Part shown: one piece after another, positions 16,934 to 24,632 of the stretch
Numbering within the stretch: the first letter of the stretch is position 1
Layout of the letters: each line of letters opens with the position of its first letter
Source: Rhizorhabdus wittichii RW1
Lineage (GTDB): Bacteria > Pseudomonadota > Alphaproteobacteria > Sphingomonadales > Sphingomonadaceae
Direction: 5' to 3'
Assembly (NCBI GenBank): GCA_000016765.1
Contig: CP000699.1
Span: forward strand, 3,373,001 to 3,437,000
DNA length: 64,000 nt
Translations under genes and position numbers: made by a program
Notes under the pieces: model-generated
Databases searched by the model: none
The model's input: the letters and a program-made list of their open reading frames with translations, nothing else
What the model was told of the DNA's origin: nothing

Positions 16934-18148
16934 ATGCGGGCAGATCTGAGCGCTCCGACGAACGACGAGACCCAGGGCGCGGCGGAGGTGCTGGCCCGCG
17001 TGCGGGCGCTGGTCCCCGCGTTGAAGGATCTGGCCGAGATAACGGAACGCGAACGACGCGTCTCGGCCGAAACGACCGGTCTCCTTCGCGAAACCGGCGT
17101 GCACCGGCTGCTGCAGCCCCGGCGCTTCGGGGGGCTGGAAGCGAACTTCTCCGATCTGGTGAGGGCCAATATGGAATTGGGCCGCGGCTGCGCGAGCACG
17201 GCCTGGTGCACCTCGATCGCCGCCATCCACAACTGGATCGTCGCGCTCTATCCCCTGGAAGCGCAGGAGGAGGTCTGGGCCGATCCCCGCAACATCGTCG
17301 CGGGCTCCTATATGCCGGCCGGCACGTGCGAGCGCGTCGCGGGCGGCTACCGGATCGGCGGTGCCTGGAGCTTCGCCAGCAATTGCGACAACAGCCAATG
17401 GTTCATCGTCGGCGCGATGTTGCCTCCGGAAGGCGAGGGCGGTCCGCCCCAGGTCGGATGGTTCCTGTTGCCCTGCCAAGACGCGGAGGTCGTCGACACC
17501 TGGTATTCGATGGGCATGAGCGGGACGGGCAGCAAGACCATCTCGATCGAGCGGCCGGTCTTCGTCCCCTCGCATCGCGTGATGAGCATCGCCCAGGTCA
17601 ATTCGACGGCGGCCCCCGGCACCGCGGTGCACGGCAATCCTCTCTATCGGCTGACCTTCGCGGCCGCGGCGCCCAGCATGCTGATCTCGCCGGCGCTCGG
17701 CGCCGCCCAGGGCGCGGTCGAGGATTTCGACACGCTCGCCCAGTCGAAGATGTCCGCGCAGGCGGGTGGTCCGCCGGCGCCGATGAAAAGCCTGGCGAAC
17801 AACCAGATCGCGATCGCGACGGCCGCCGCATCGGTCGACGCCGCGCGGCTGATGATCCTCACGGACCTGGCCGAAATGGAACGGACGCTGGCCGCGGGCG
17901 GCCTGCCGGACATGGATCAGCGGCTGCGTCATCGCCGCAATCATGGCTTTGCGGGCCAGCTCGCCTCGACCGCCGTCAATGGCCTGTTCGAAGCGCTGGG
18001 CGCCAATGGCGGCGCGCTATCCAATCCGGTGCAGCGGGCCTGGCGGGACATCAACGTGGCCGTCCGGCATATCAGCCTCCATTGGCCGGCCACGGCGGCC
18101 ATGTATGGCCAGCACCGCTTCGGCCTGTCGCCAAAGGGCCAATTCTAG
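16934..18148 (+). CDS. Acyl-CoA-dehydrogenase-fold flavin-dependent monooxygenase (HsaA / HpaB-C2-like, group D)
   Basis: 404 residues. The N-terminal helical half (ETGVHRLLQPRRFGGLEANFSDLVRANMELGRGCASTAW), the central beta region (GSYMPAGTCERVAGGYRIGGAWSFASNCDNSQW) and the C-terminal helical bundle follow the group D flavoprotein hydroxylases, which use reduced FMN or FAD and O2 to hydroxylate phenols. No acyl-CoA dehydrogenase catalytic glutamate is obvious. Such enzymes need a separate flavin reductase, and none is encoded nearby. AGAGGA precedes the ATG. It probably prepares the aromatic ring for the bicupin dioxygenase. Confidence 0.85.
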   Translation: MRADLSAPTNDETQGAAEVLARVRALVPALKDLAEITERERRVSAETTGLLRETGVHRLLQPRRFGGLEANFSDLVRANMELGRGCASTAWCTSIAAIHNWIVALYPLEAQEEVWADPRNIVAGSYMPAGTCERVAGGYRIGGAWSFASNCDNSQWFIVGAMLPPEGEGGPPQVGWFLLPCQDAEVVDTWYSMGMSGTGSKTISIERPVFVPSHRVMSIAQVNSTAAPGTAVHGNPLYRLTFAAAAPSMLISPALGAAQGAVEDFDTLAQSKMSAQAGGPPAPMKSLANNQIAIATAAASVDAARLMILTDLAEMERTLAAGGLPDMDQRLRHRRNHGFAGQLASTAVNGLFEALGANGGALSNPVQRAWRDINVAVRHISLHWPATAAMYGQHRFGLSPKGQF

Positions 18149-18483
18149 CGCGGTTTCCAGGCGGGTGGAGACATCTGCCGCCTCGGAAATGGCGGGAAGG
18201 AACTCGGAAGCCTTCCCTGACGCCGTGCTGCAACACGGCGCGGCGATCAGACGTGCATGAGCAAGCAACGTTCACCCGCGCCGCCATGCCGTACGGGCGG
18301 GATGGCGGACGACTCGATTGCTATGCGGTCAGCGCAACAGCCTGACGAGCTTCATTCCAATCCATCACAACTTTGCTGCCGTTTTGCTGCCTTGCGAGGC
18401 CCCGCCCCGACAGCAAGGATATGGGGACGAAGACTATCGGGGCGAGGCCGTGCAGCGCCATCGGCCCAGGAAAGGGGAGGAAA
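18149..18483. other. 335-bp intergenic region
   Basis: No convincing gene. A hairpin CGCCGTG (18221-18227) / CACGGCG (18234-18240) with a 6-nt loop lies 70 bp after the monooxygenase stop and could end its transcript, although no T-run follows. The rest presumably holds the promoter of the receptor gene; AAAGGGGAGG just before 18484 is its ribosome site. Confidence 0.5.
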
Positions 18484-20823
18484 ATGACCAAGTTCAAAGC
18501 GCTCGGTTCGACGGCCATCATTGGATGCATGGCCCTCGCTCTCATAAGCCCGGCCCATGCGCAGGACGCCGCCGCTCCAGCCGCCGACGGCGACGAGATC
18601 ATCGTCACCGCCCAGGGGCGCGAGCAGAATCTTCAGGACGTGCCGGTCTCCGTATCGGCCGCCACCGGCATCAGCCTTCAGAAGCAGGCGATCACGACGC
18701 TCGAGGCGCTCTCGGTGCGCCAGCCGAACTTCCGCATCTCGCAATCGCCGGCGTCGGACTATGTCGTGATCCGCGGCATCGGCTCCTCGGCCAATATCGG
18801 CTTCGAGCAGTCGGTCGGCACCTTCGTCGACGGCGTCTATCGTGGCCGCTCCCGTTCGACCCGCGCCGCCCTGTTCGACCTGGAGCGCGTCGAGATCCTC
18901 AAGGGTCCGCAGACGACCTATTTCGGCAACAACTCCATCGCCGGCGCGCTCAACATCACCACCCGCAAGCCCGGTCGCGATCTCGCGGTGAACGGCACCG
19001 CCTCCTATTTCCCGAACACCGGCGAATATCTCGTCGAGGGCGGGATCACCCTGCCGGTCACCGACCGCCTTTCCCTGCGTCTCGCCGCCCGCCAGTCGGG
19101 CATGGACGGCTATATCAAGAACATCCAGACCGGGAAGGACGGGCCCCATCTCAACGACAGGATCGGTCGCGTCTCGATGGCCTGGGCGCCGACGGACGGG
19201 ATCGAGATCGACGCCCGCCTCGATGTCGGGCGGATGCGCGATACCTCGGTGTTCAACGTCGAACTGCTCGACTGCCCGACGTCCGCACCCTTCGCCGGTC
19301 CGGCGGGGCCGTGCGCCCGCTATCTGAACGCCAGCGGAGGCTCGGTCGACAGCAAGCTCGATCGCGTGAGCGGCGCCAATCCCTCCTACTTCGACTACGA
19401 CATGGTCGAAGGCGTGTGGGGGATGAAGATCGCGGCGGGCGACAACACGCTCACCCTGACGACCGGATATTTCCACCACAAATATCACCTGCTCAACGAC
19501 CCGGTCCCCGTGCCCGGGACGCGCGGCGGCAGCGCCGTCGGCACCACCACCGCGCTTCCGATCGCGCTGTTCGAGAAATATGACCAGGTGAGCCAGGAGC
19601 TTCGCTTCGCCTCGCCCGAGGACCGGACGATCAGCTACATGTTCGGCGCCTATTACCAATATGGCAAGCTGACGACCAACCTCATCCAGGGCTTCTATTT
19701 CGCTCCGGTCGCCGCGGCCACGGGCGGCCTCATCCCGCTGGCCACGCCGGTGGCCGGCAGCATCACCACCACCGAGCGCAGCGACGTCTTCTCGGGCTTC
19801 GCCGCCGCCACCTGGCGCGCGACCGACGCCCTGCGCGTCAATGTGGGGGGCCGCTTCTCGCTGGTCGACAAGCATGATGCGCGCGCTACCCAGATGGGGA
19901 CGGCGGCCTCGATCCCGTCGCTCGCCAATTTCGTGCCGTTCACCGTCGCGCTTACCCAGCTCTACGCGGCGAGCGGCATCAATCCCGGCAATTACGCGGT
20001 GCCGAACCGCTCCGACCATGCGTTCCTGCCGAGCGCGAGCATCCAATATGATCTGTCGCGAAACGCCATGGCCTACGTCTCCTATGTCGAAGGCTTCAAG
20101 GCTGGCGGCTACTCGATCGGGACGACCAATTCGAGCTTCGATCCCGAACGGGTGAAATCCTACGAGCTCGGGATCAAGGCCGACCTTCTCGATCGCCTGC
20201 TGACGGTCAACCTGGCCGGCTTCTACAGCCGTTACCGCAATCTCCAGGAGACCGCGACCGTCACCTCGGGCACGGTGGTGCGCCAGTTCGTGACGAACGC
20301 CGCCAAGTCCAAGGTCAAGGGCGTCGAGCTCGGGCTGACCGTGCGGCCGAGCTCGAACGTCACCCTGACCTCGAACGTCGCCTATCTGTCGTCGCGCTAC
20401 GCCGATTATCCCAATGCGCCCTGCACGACGACGCAGCAGGCGCTGGCGCCGGTGTGCGTGCAGGACCTGTCGGGAGCGCGGCGGGCCTTCGCGCCGAAGC
20501 TGAGCGGAAATGTCGGCATGAACGTCACCCAGCCGCTCGGCCGCTACCAGCTCAGCTTCGACGCCAATGGCTACTTCACCACCCGCTTCCTCCAGATCGC
20601 GACCGGCGACTATCGCATCTCGCAGGAGGGCAACGTCAAGATCGACGCGCGGATCGGCTTCGGTCCGGCCGACGGCCCATGGGAACTGGCCGTCGTCGGC
20701 AAGAACCTCACCAACAAGCTGACCGCGGGCTATCGTCAGGTGGTGCCGGGCGCGACAGGCAGCCTCGCCGCCATGGCCGATGCCCCGCGCTCGATCGGCC
20801 TGCAGGGTTCGTTCCATTTCTAA
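18484..20823 (+). CDS. TonB-dependent outer-membrane receptor
   Basis: 779 residues. A signal peptide ends at AHAQDA; the plug begins at GDEIIVTAQGREQNLQDVPVSVSAA and contains DLERVEILKGPQTTYFGNNSIAG. The barrel ends in SIGLQGSFHF, with a terminal aromatic residue as needed for BAM recognition. A strong AAGGGGAGG precedes the ATG; reading further upstream has no ribosome site. It opens a plus-strand cluster with a metallophosphoesterase, BKACE, VOC protein and P450, and presumably imports their starting compound. It differs clearly from the receptors at 6582-8714 and 37572-39752. Confidence 0.93.
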   Translation: MTKFKALGSTAIIGCMALALISPAHAQDAAAPAADGDEIIVTAQGREQNLQDVPVSVSAATGISLQKQAITTLEALSVRQPNFRISQSPASDYVVIRGIGSSANIGFEQSVGTFVDGVYRGRSRSTRAALFDLERVEILKGPQTTYFGNNSIAGALNITTRKPGRDLAVNGTASYFPNTGEYLVEGGITLPVTDRLSLRLAARQSGMDGYIKNIQTGKDGPHLNDRIGRVSMAWAPTDGIEIDARLDVGRMRDTSVFNVELLDCPTSAPFAGPAGPCARYLNASGGSVDSKLDRVSGANPSYFDYDMVEGVWGMKIAAGDNTLTLTTGYFHHKYHLLNDPVPVPGTRGGSAVGTTTALPIALFEKYDQVSQELRFASPEDRTISYMFGAYYQYGKLTTNLIQGFYFAPVAAATGGLIPLATPVAGSITTTERSDVFSGFAAATWRATDALRVNVGGRFSLVDKHDARATQMGTAASIPSLANFVPFTVALTQLYAASGINPGNYAVPNRSDHAFLPSASIQYDLSRNAMAYVSYVEGFKAGGYSIGTTNSSFDPERVKSYELGIKADLLDRLLTVNLAGFYSRYRNLQETATVTSGTVVRQFVTNAAKSKVKGVELGLTVRPSSNVTLTSNVAYLSSRYADYPNAPCTTTQQALAPVCVQDLSGARRAFAPKLSGNVGMNVTQPLGRYQLSFDANGYFTTRFLQIATGDYRISQEGNVKIDARIGFGPADGPWELAVVGKNLTNKLTAGYRQVVPGATGSLAAMADAPRSIGLQGSFHF

Positions 20824-20916
20824 CGGCGCCGGCCCGCGACCGTCATCGGGTCGCGGGCCATGTCTGCTAGACGGGTTCCAGATGCCGATATCCACATGAA
20901 ACCGTCGGAGCATGCG

Positions 20917-22203
20917 ATGCTGAAATTCTTCCGCCGCGCCGGGGCCATGGTCCTCGCCCTGCTGCTCGCCCTGCCAGCGCCGGCTGTCTCGGCCGGCCGG
21001 AACTTCACCATCGCCGTCATTCCCGACACGCAGACCTACGCCAATTTCCGCCATCAGAAGGCCGAGGGCTTTCCCTTCGACGCGGCCGACCTGATGAAGC
21101 AGCAGTTCGACTATATCGCCGCCCACAGCGCGCCGCGCGGCGGCGATATCCGCTTCGTCGCCCATGTCGGCGATGTCTGGGAACATGCCACGATCGCGAT
21201 CGATCCCGCGCATGTCGCGCGCGGTTTCAAGGCCGCACCCAATCCGTTCCTCGCCAAATATTTCGCGCCGACCACCAAGGTCGGGACCGTCGAGATCCCA
21301 TTGGCCGAGGAAGCCTTCGACAAGATCGCCGGTCTCGTGCCTTTCGGCATCGCGCCGGGCAATCACGACTATGACGCGATGTGGACCGACATCCGCTACC
21401 CGCCCTTTCCGGTCGTGGACCCCGCCAACAAACGGTCATTGGGCGTCCAGCATGTCGGCGGCCTGCGATCCTTCCGGTCGACCTTCGGCGACCGAAGCCG
21501 CTTCTTCGCCGGCAAGCCCTGGTATGTGGCCTCGCACGATGGCGGCGCCGACAGCGCGCAGATATTCGAGGCGGGCGGGTACCGCTTCCTGCATATCGCG
21601 CTTCAGTTCAACGCCCCCCGCAGCTCGTTGCGCTGGGCCGCGGCGGTATTGAGGCGCTATCGCGGATGGCCCACGATCCTGTCGACCCACGACTATCTGA
21701 CTCCGCTGGGCGAACGGGGATCGGACCCTGCGATGGACGCGCACGGCATCGACCCGAAGGATGGGTCGCCCCAGATCCTGTGGGACGAGCTGATCAGCCG
21801 CCACGACCAGATATTCCTCGTCCTCTGCGGCCATCAGAGCGGCGAGGCCCGGCGGCGCGACAAAAATGCCTTCGGCCATGACGTCGACCAGTTGCTGGCC
21901 GACTATCAGGATCGCCATCAGGCATCGATCGATGCCGGCCTGTCGCCGCCGCCGCCGCCGCTGGGCGACGGTTGGATGCGGCTGCTCGGCTTCGACATGG
22001 ATGCCGCCGTGCCGACCATCAGGGTGCGCACCTATTCACCGCACTATGGCAAGGACAGCCGCGCGCTCGCAACCTATGCCGCCTGGTACAAGGCGGCGGA
22101 ACGCCCGGACCTCACCGACGCGCAGTTCCTCGATCAGAGCGACTTCGTCCTTTCACTCGACGACTTCCGCCAACGCTTCGGACCGGGGCGATCCGCGCCC
22201 TGA
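20917..22203 (+). CDS. Exported calcineurin-like metallophosphoesterase
   Basis: 428 residues. A signal peptide (MLKFFRRAGAMVLALLLALP, then ..VSAG) precedes the phosphoesterase core: PDTQTY (first motif, with Gln where DxH is most common), VGDVWE, GNHDY, a late STHDYL and CGHQSGE in the place of GHxH. These supply a two-metal site with some substitutions. GGAG six bases before the ATG at 20917 favours this start over an ATG at 20896. It lies 93 bp after the receptor gene. It may cleave phosphate from the substrate in the periplasm; the altered motifs leave the activity uncertain. Confidence 0.85.
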   Translation: MLKFFRRAGAMVLALLLALPAPAVSAGRNFTIAVIPDTQTYANFRHQKAEGFPFDAADLMKQQFDYIAAHSAPRGGDIRFVAHVGDVWEHATIAIDPAHVARGFKAAPNPFLAKYFAPTTKVGTVEIPLAEEAFDKIAGLVPFGIAPGNHDYDAMWTDIRYPPFPVVDPANKRSLGVQHVGGLRSFRSTFGDRSRFFAGKPWYVASHDGGADSAQIFEAGGYRFLHIALQFNAPRSSLRWAAAVLRRYRGWPTILSTHDYLTPLGERGSDPAMDAHGIDPKDGSPQILWDELISRHDQIFLVLCGHQSGEARRRDKNAFGHDVDQLLADYQDRHQASIDAGLSPPPPPLGDGWMRLLGFDMDAAVPTIRVRTYSPHYGKDSRALATYAAWYKAAERPDLTDAQFLDQSDFVLSLDDFRQRFGPGRSAP

Positions 22204-22240
22204 GGGGCATGCCTGCACTTCACGACCAAGGAGGGATCGC

Positions 22241-23173
22241 ATGTCCCAAACCCGTAAAGTCATCATCACCTGCGCCGTCACGGGCTCGATCCATACGCCG
22301 TCCATGTCGGCGCATCTGCCGGTCTCCGCCGTCGAGATCGCCGATGCCGCCGTCGAGGCCGCCGAGGCGGGCGCGGCGATCGTCCATCTCCATGCGCGGA
22401 ATCCCCTGGACGGCCGGCCCGACCAAAGCGCCGAGGCCTTCGCCCCGATCATCGATCGGATCGAAAAGCGCAGCGACGTCGTCATGAACATCACCACCGG
22501 CGGCTCGCCGTTCATGACGGTCGAACAGCGCCTGCGCCCCGCCGCCCATTTCAAGCCCGAGCTCGCCAGCCTGAACATGGGCAGCATGAATTTCGGCCTC
22601 TTCCCGATGCTCGAGCGCTACCAGCATTTCCGCCACCCATGGGAGGCACGGATGCTGGCCGACAGCCGCGACGTGGTGTTCAAGAACACCTATCAGGACA
22701 TCGCCCATGTCATCGAAACCCTCGGCGGCCACGGCACCCGGTTCGAGTTCGAATGCTACGATACCGCCCACCTCCACAACCTTCACTATTTCTGGCGCGA
22801 AGGCCTGGTGAAGGGGCCCTTGTTCATCCAGACGGTCTTCGGACTTCTCGGCGGGATCGGGTCCCATCCCGATGAGGTCCTGCACCTGAAGCGCACCGCC
22901 GACCGGTTGTTCGGAACCGACTATGTCTGGTCGGTGCTGGGGGCCGGGGCGGCCCAGTTGCGGATAGCGGCGATGGCGGCGGCCATGGGGGGCCATGTCC
23001 GGGTCGGGCTGGAGGATTCGCTCTGGGCGGGTCCCGGACGCCTGGCGAAATCCAACGCGGAACAGGTCGTCCAGGTCCGTCACATCATCGAAGGCCTCGG
23101 GCTGGAGGTCGCAACCCCCGACGAAGCGCGCGCGCTGCTGGCGTTGCGGGGCGATGGGAGCGCCGCCGCGTGA
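22241..23173 (+). CDS. BKACE family beta-keto acid cleavage enzyme (DUF849), copy 2
   Basis: 310 residues, the same length as the copy at 2401-3333 and alike along its length. The Zn-site histidines His49 and His51 (HLHARNP), NITTGG, LNMGSMNFG and VGLEDS are conserved. Differences cluster in regions likely to form the acyl pocket, for example LFPMLERYQHF against FFGLADKFDWK, and Asn for Asp after HLHAR. AAGGAGGG precedes the ATG. The sequence is consistent with the same reaction type (beta-keto acid plus acetyl-CoA to acetoacetate plus acyl-CoA) on a different acyl chain. Confidence 0.9.
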   Translation: MSQTRKVIITCAVTGSIHTPSMSAHLPVSAVEIADAAVEAAEAGAAIVHLHARNPLDGRPDQSAEAFAPIIDRIEKRSDVVMNITTGGSPFMTVEQRLRPAAHFKPELASLNMGSMNFGLFPMLERYQHFRHPWEARMLADSRDVVFKNTYQDIAHVIETLGGHGTRFEFECYDTAHLHNLHYFWREGLVKGPLFIQTVFGLLGGIGSHPDEVLHLKRTADRLFGTDYVWSVLGAGAAQLRIAAMAAAMGGHVRVGLEDSLWAGPGRLAKSNAEQVVQVRHIIEGLGLEVATPDEARALLALRGDGSAAA

Positions 23174-23290
23174 ACCGGCGACCGGCGGCGGCATCGTGCC
23201 ACGACTGCAAAGCGGCCGTGCCAAGTTAGAATATCGACATGGGCCATGAAACAGGGCCACCATCCACGCACTCATCTTGGGAGATTATCG

Positions 23291-23986
23291 ATGCCGATCG
23301 CCAACGGGGTCAATCATCTGGCGCTGTCCACGCGGGACATGAAGGGGCAGATCCAGTTCTTCAGCGAAGTCTGCGGAATGGAGCTGATGGGCCTGTTCTG
23401 GATGCATGGCACAAACGGCGCGTTCCATTGCTTCCTCAAGCTCAACGACCAAAGCTATATGAGCTTCGTGCAGACCCCCGACATGGGGGAGAAGGAAGCC
23501 GTCAAGGGCGTCAGCTACGCCTCCCACCTCGTCGCCGGCGCGGCGCCCGGCGCTTTCCAGCATGTCGCCTTCAACGTCGGTACCCAGGCCGAGCTTCTCG
23601 CGCTGCGCGATCGCATTCGCCGCGCCGGCTATCAGGTGATCGGCACGATGGATCACGGCATCTGCAAATCGATCTATCTCAACGCGCCCGAGAACATCAT
23701 CATGGAGTTCACCTCCAACGAGGGCGGCGCGGAACTGACCGCCGACATGTGGGTCGATCCCGAATGCGCGCGGCTGTGCGGCTTCTCGCAGGAAGAACTC
23801 GATCGCTGCCTTCGCCCTGCTCCGCTGGAACTGACCGGCGGCGTGGTTCCGAACCCGGCCACGCCCCGCCTGCCCCTCGAACTGGTGCCCGAGGAGGTTC
23901 GCGCGACGACGCTGGCCCTGTCGGACGAGGAGTTCAGCAAGAAGATGGATTACACCATCCCGCCGAACGCCGCCAAAGTCGCCTGA
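23291..23986 (+). CDS. VOC family metalloprotein (glyoxalase / extradiol dioxygenase fold)
   Basis: 231 residues with one complete VOC module and a C-terminal tail of about 85 residues. The metal ligands of the fold are visible: His in GVNHLALST, His in FQHVAFNVG and Glu in NIIMEFTSNE. This His-His-Glu pattern is shared by type I extradiol dioxygenases and glyoxalases. GGGAG lies before the ATG at 23291. The tail, rich in acidic residues and prolines, is not part of the fold. Placement after BKACE and before a SnoaL protein suggests a catabolic step, either ring cleavage or epimerisation. Confidence 0.8.
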   Translation: MPIANGVNHLALSTRDMKGQIQFFSEVCGMELMGLFWMHGTNGAFHCFLKLNDQSYMSFVQTPDMGEKEAVKGVSYASHLVAGAAPGAFQHVAFNVGTQAELLALRDRIRRAGYQVIGTMDHGICKSIYLNAPENIIMEFTSNEGGAELTADMWVDPECARLCGFSQEELDRCLRPAPLELTGGVVPNPATPRLPLELVPEEVRATTLALSDEEFSKKMDYTIPPNAAKVA

Positions 23987-24006
23987 AGCGCGAAGGGAGA
24001 GGCCCG

Positions 24007-24429
24007 ATGCCTGGCGAGCAACCGGCGATGCCCGGGATCGCGGATCAACTGGCGATCCGCGATCTCTCCTGGCGGTTTTCGGACGCGGTCAATCGAAACG
24101 ATCCCACGGCGTTCCTCGCGCTCTGGCACATCGATGGCCACTGGCGTTCGGACCCGCCCGCCAATCTCGATGCGCGGGGACACCAGGCGCTGAGCACGCT
24201 CTTCGCGAACCTCATGGATCTCTGGACCATGTTTCACCAGAGCGCGACCCCGGGCCCGGCGGCCATCGAGGGGGACCGCGCCACCGCATCGGCTTATGTC
24301 CAGGAGACCGGCCTGGCGAAGACGGGCGGCTCCCTGCGTAATCTCGGGCGGTACGACGACGTTTTCATCCGAACGCACGACGGATGGCGCTTCCTGGAGC
24401 GCTCCTTCAACACGATCCATGTCGAATAG
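24007..24429 (+). CDS. SnoaL-like/NTF2-fold protein
   Basis: 140 residues. IADQLAIRDLSWRFSDAVNRNDPTAF followed by LWHIDGHWRSDPP and a C-terminal RYDDVFIRTHDGWRFLERSF is the SnoaL_4 pattern, common in aromatic and steroid pathways; Asp, His and Trp positions could form an acid/base site. GGGAGAGG lies before the ATG, and the gene follows the VOC gene by 20 bases, so they form one transcript. A terminator-like hairpin follows at 24477. Confidence 0.8.
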   Translation: MPGEQPAMPGIADQLAIRDLSWRFSDAVNRNDPTAFLALWHIDGHWRSDPPANLDARGHQALSTLFANLMDLWTMFHQSATPGPAAIEGDRATASAYVQETGLAKTGGSLRNLGRYDDVFIRTHDGWRFLERSFNTIHVE

Positions 24430-24476
24430 AGCCCGACAACCCTTTAAATATTTCTGTCCCGGAGCCTGATCGTCTG

Positions 24477-24503
24477 AGGCGGAAGCGCTTCGCGCTTCCG
24501 CCT
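24477..24503 (+). terminator. Hairpin after the SnoaL gene
   Basis: AGGCGGAAGCG (24477-24487) and CGCTTCCGCCT (24493-24503) form a perfect 11-bp stem around a CTTCG loop, 48 bp after the stop codon. No T-run follows, so it is a stability or attenuating hairpin or an imperfect terminator. Confidence 0.6.
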
Positions 24504-24632
24504 ATACCTGCCGAGCGTCCATCCACGGCGCCCGATCCGGGTTGCCATATTTCGCGGTCTGTATCAGCCCCCCATCGCGCGATATTGGTATAGGGATATT
24601 TTCTCACGTCGTGACGCCGAGGGTCGACCGTA

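Noticed and set aside
16934-18148. Fatty-acid acyl-CoA dehydrogenase
   Set aside because: No catalytic glutamate block and no CoA-pathway neighbours; the N-terminal pattern and aromatic context fit group D flavin hydroxylases better.
18352-21366. Open frame of about 1000 codons on the minus strand
   Set aside because: It is antisense to the TonB receptor and phosphoesterase genes, rich in Arg/Gly/Asp/His, with no recognisable domain. It is a by-product of GC-rich codon use in the real genes.
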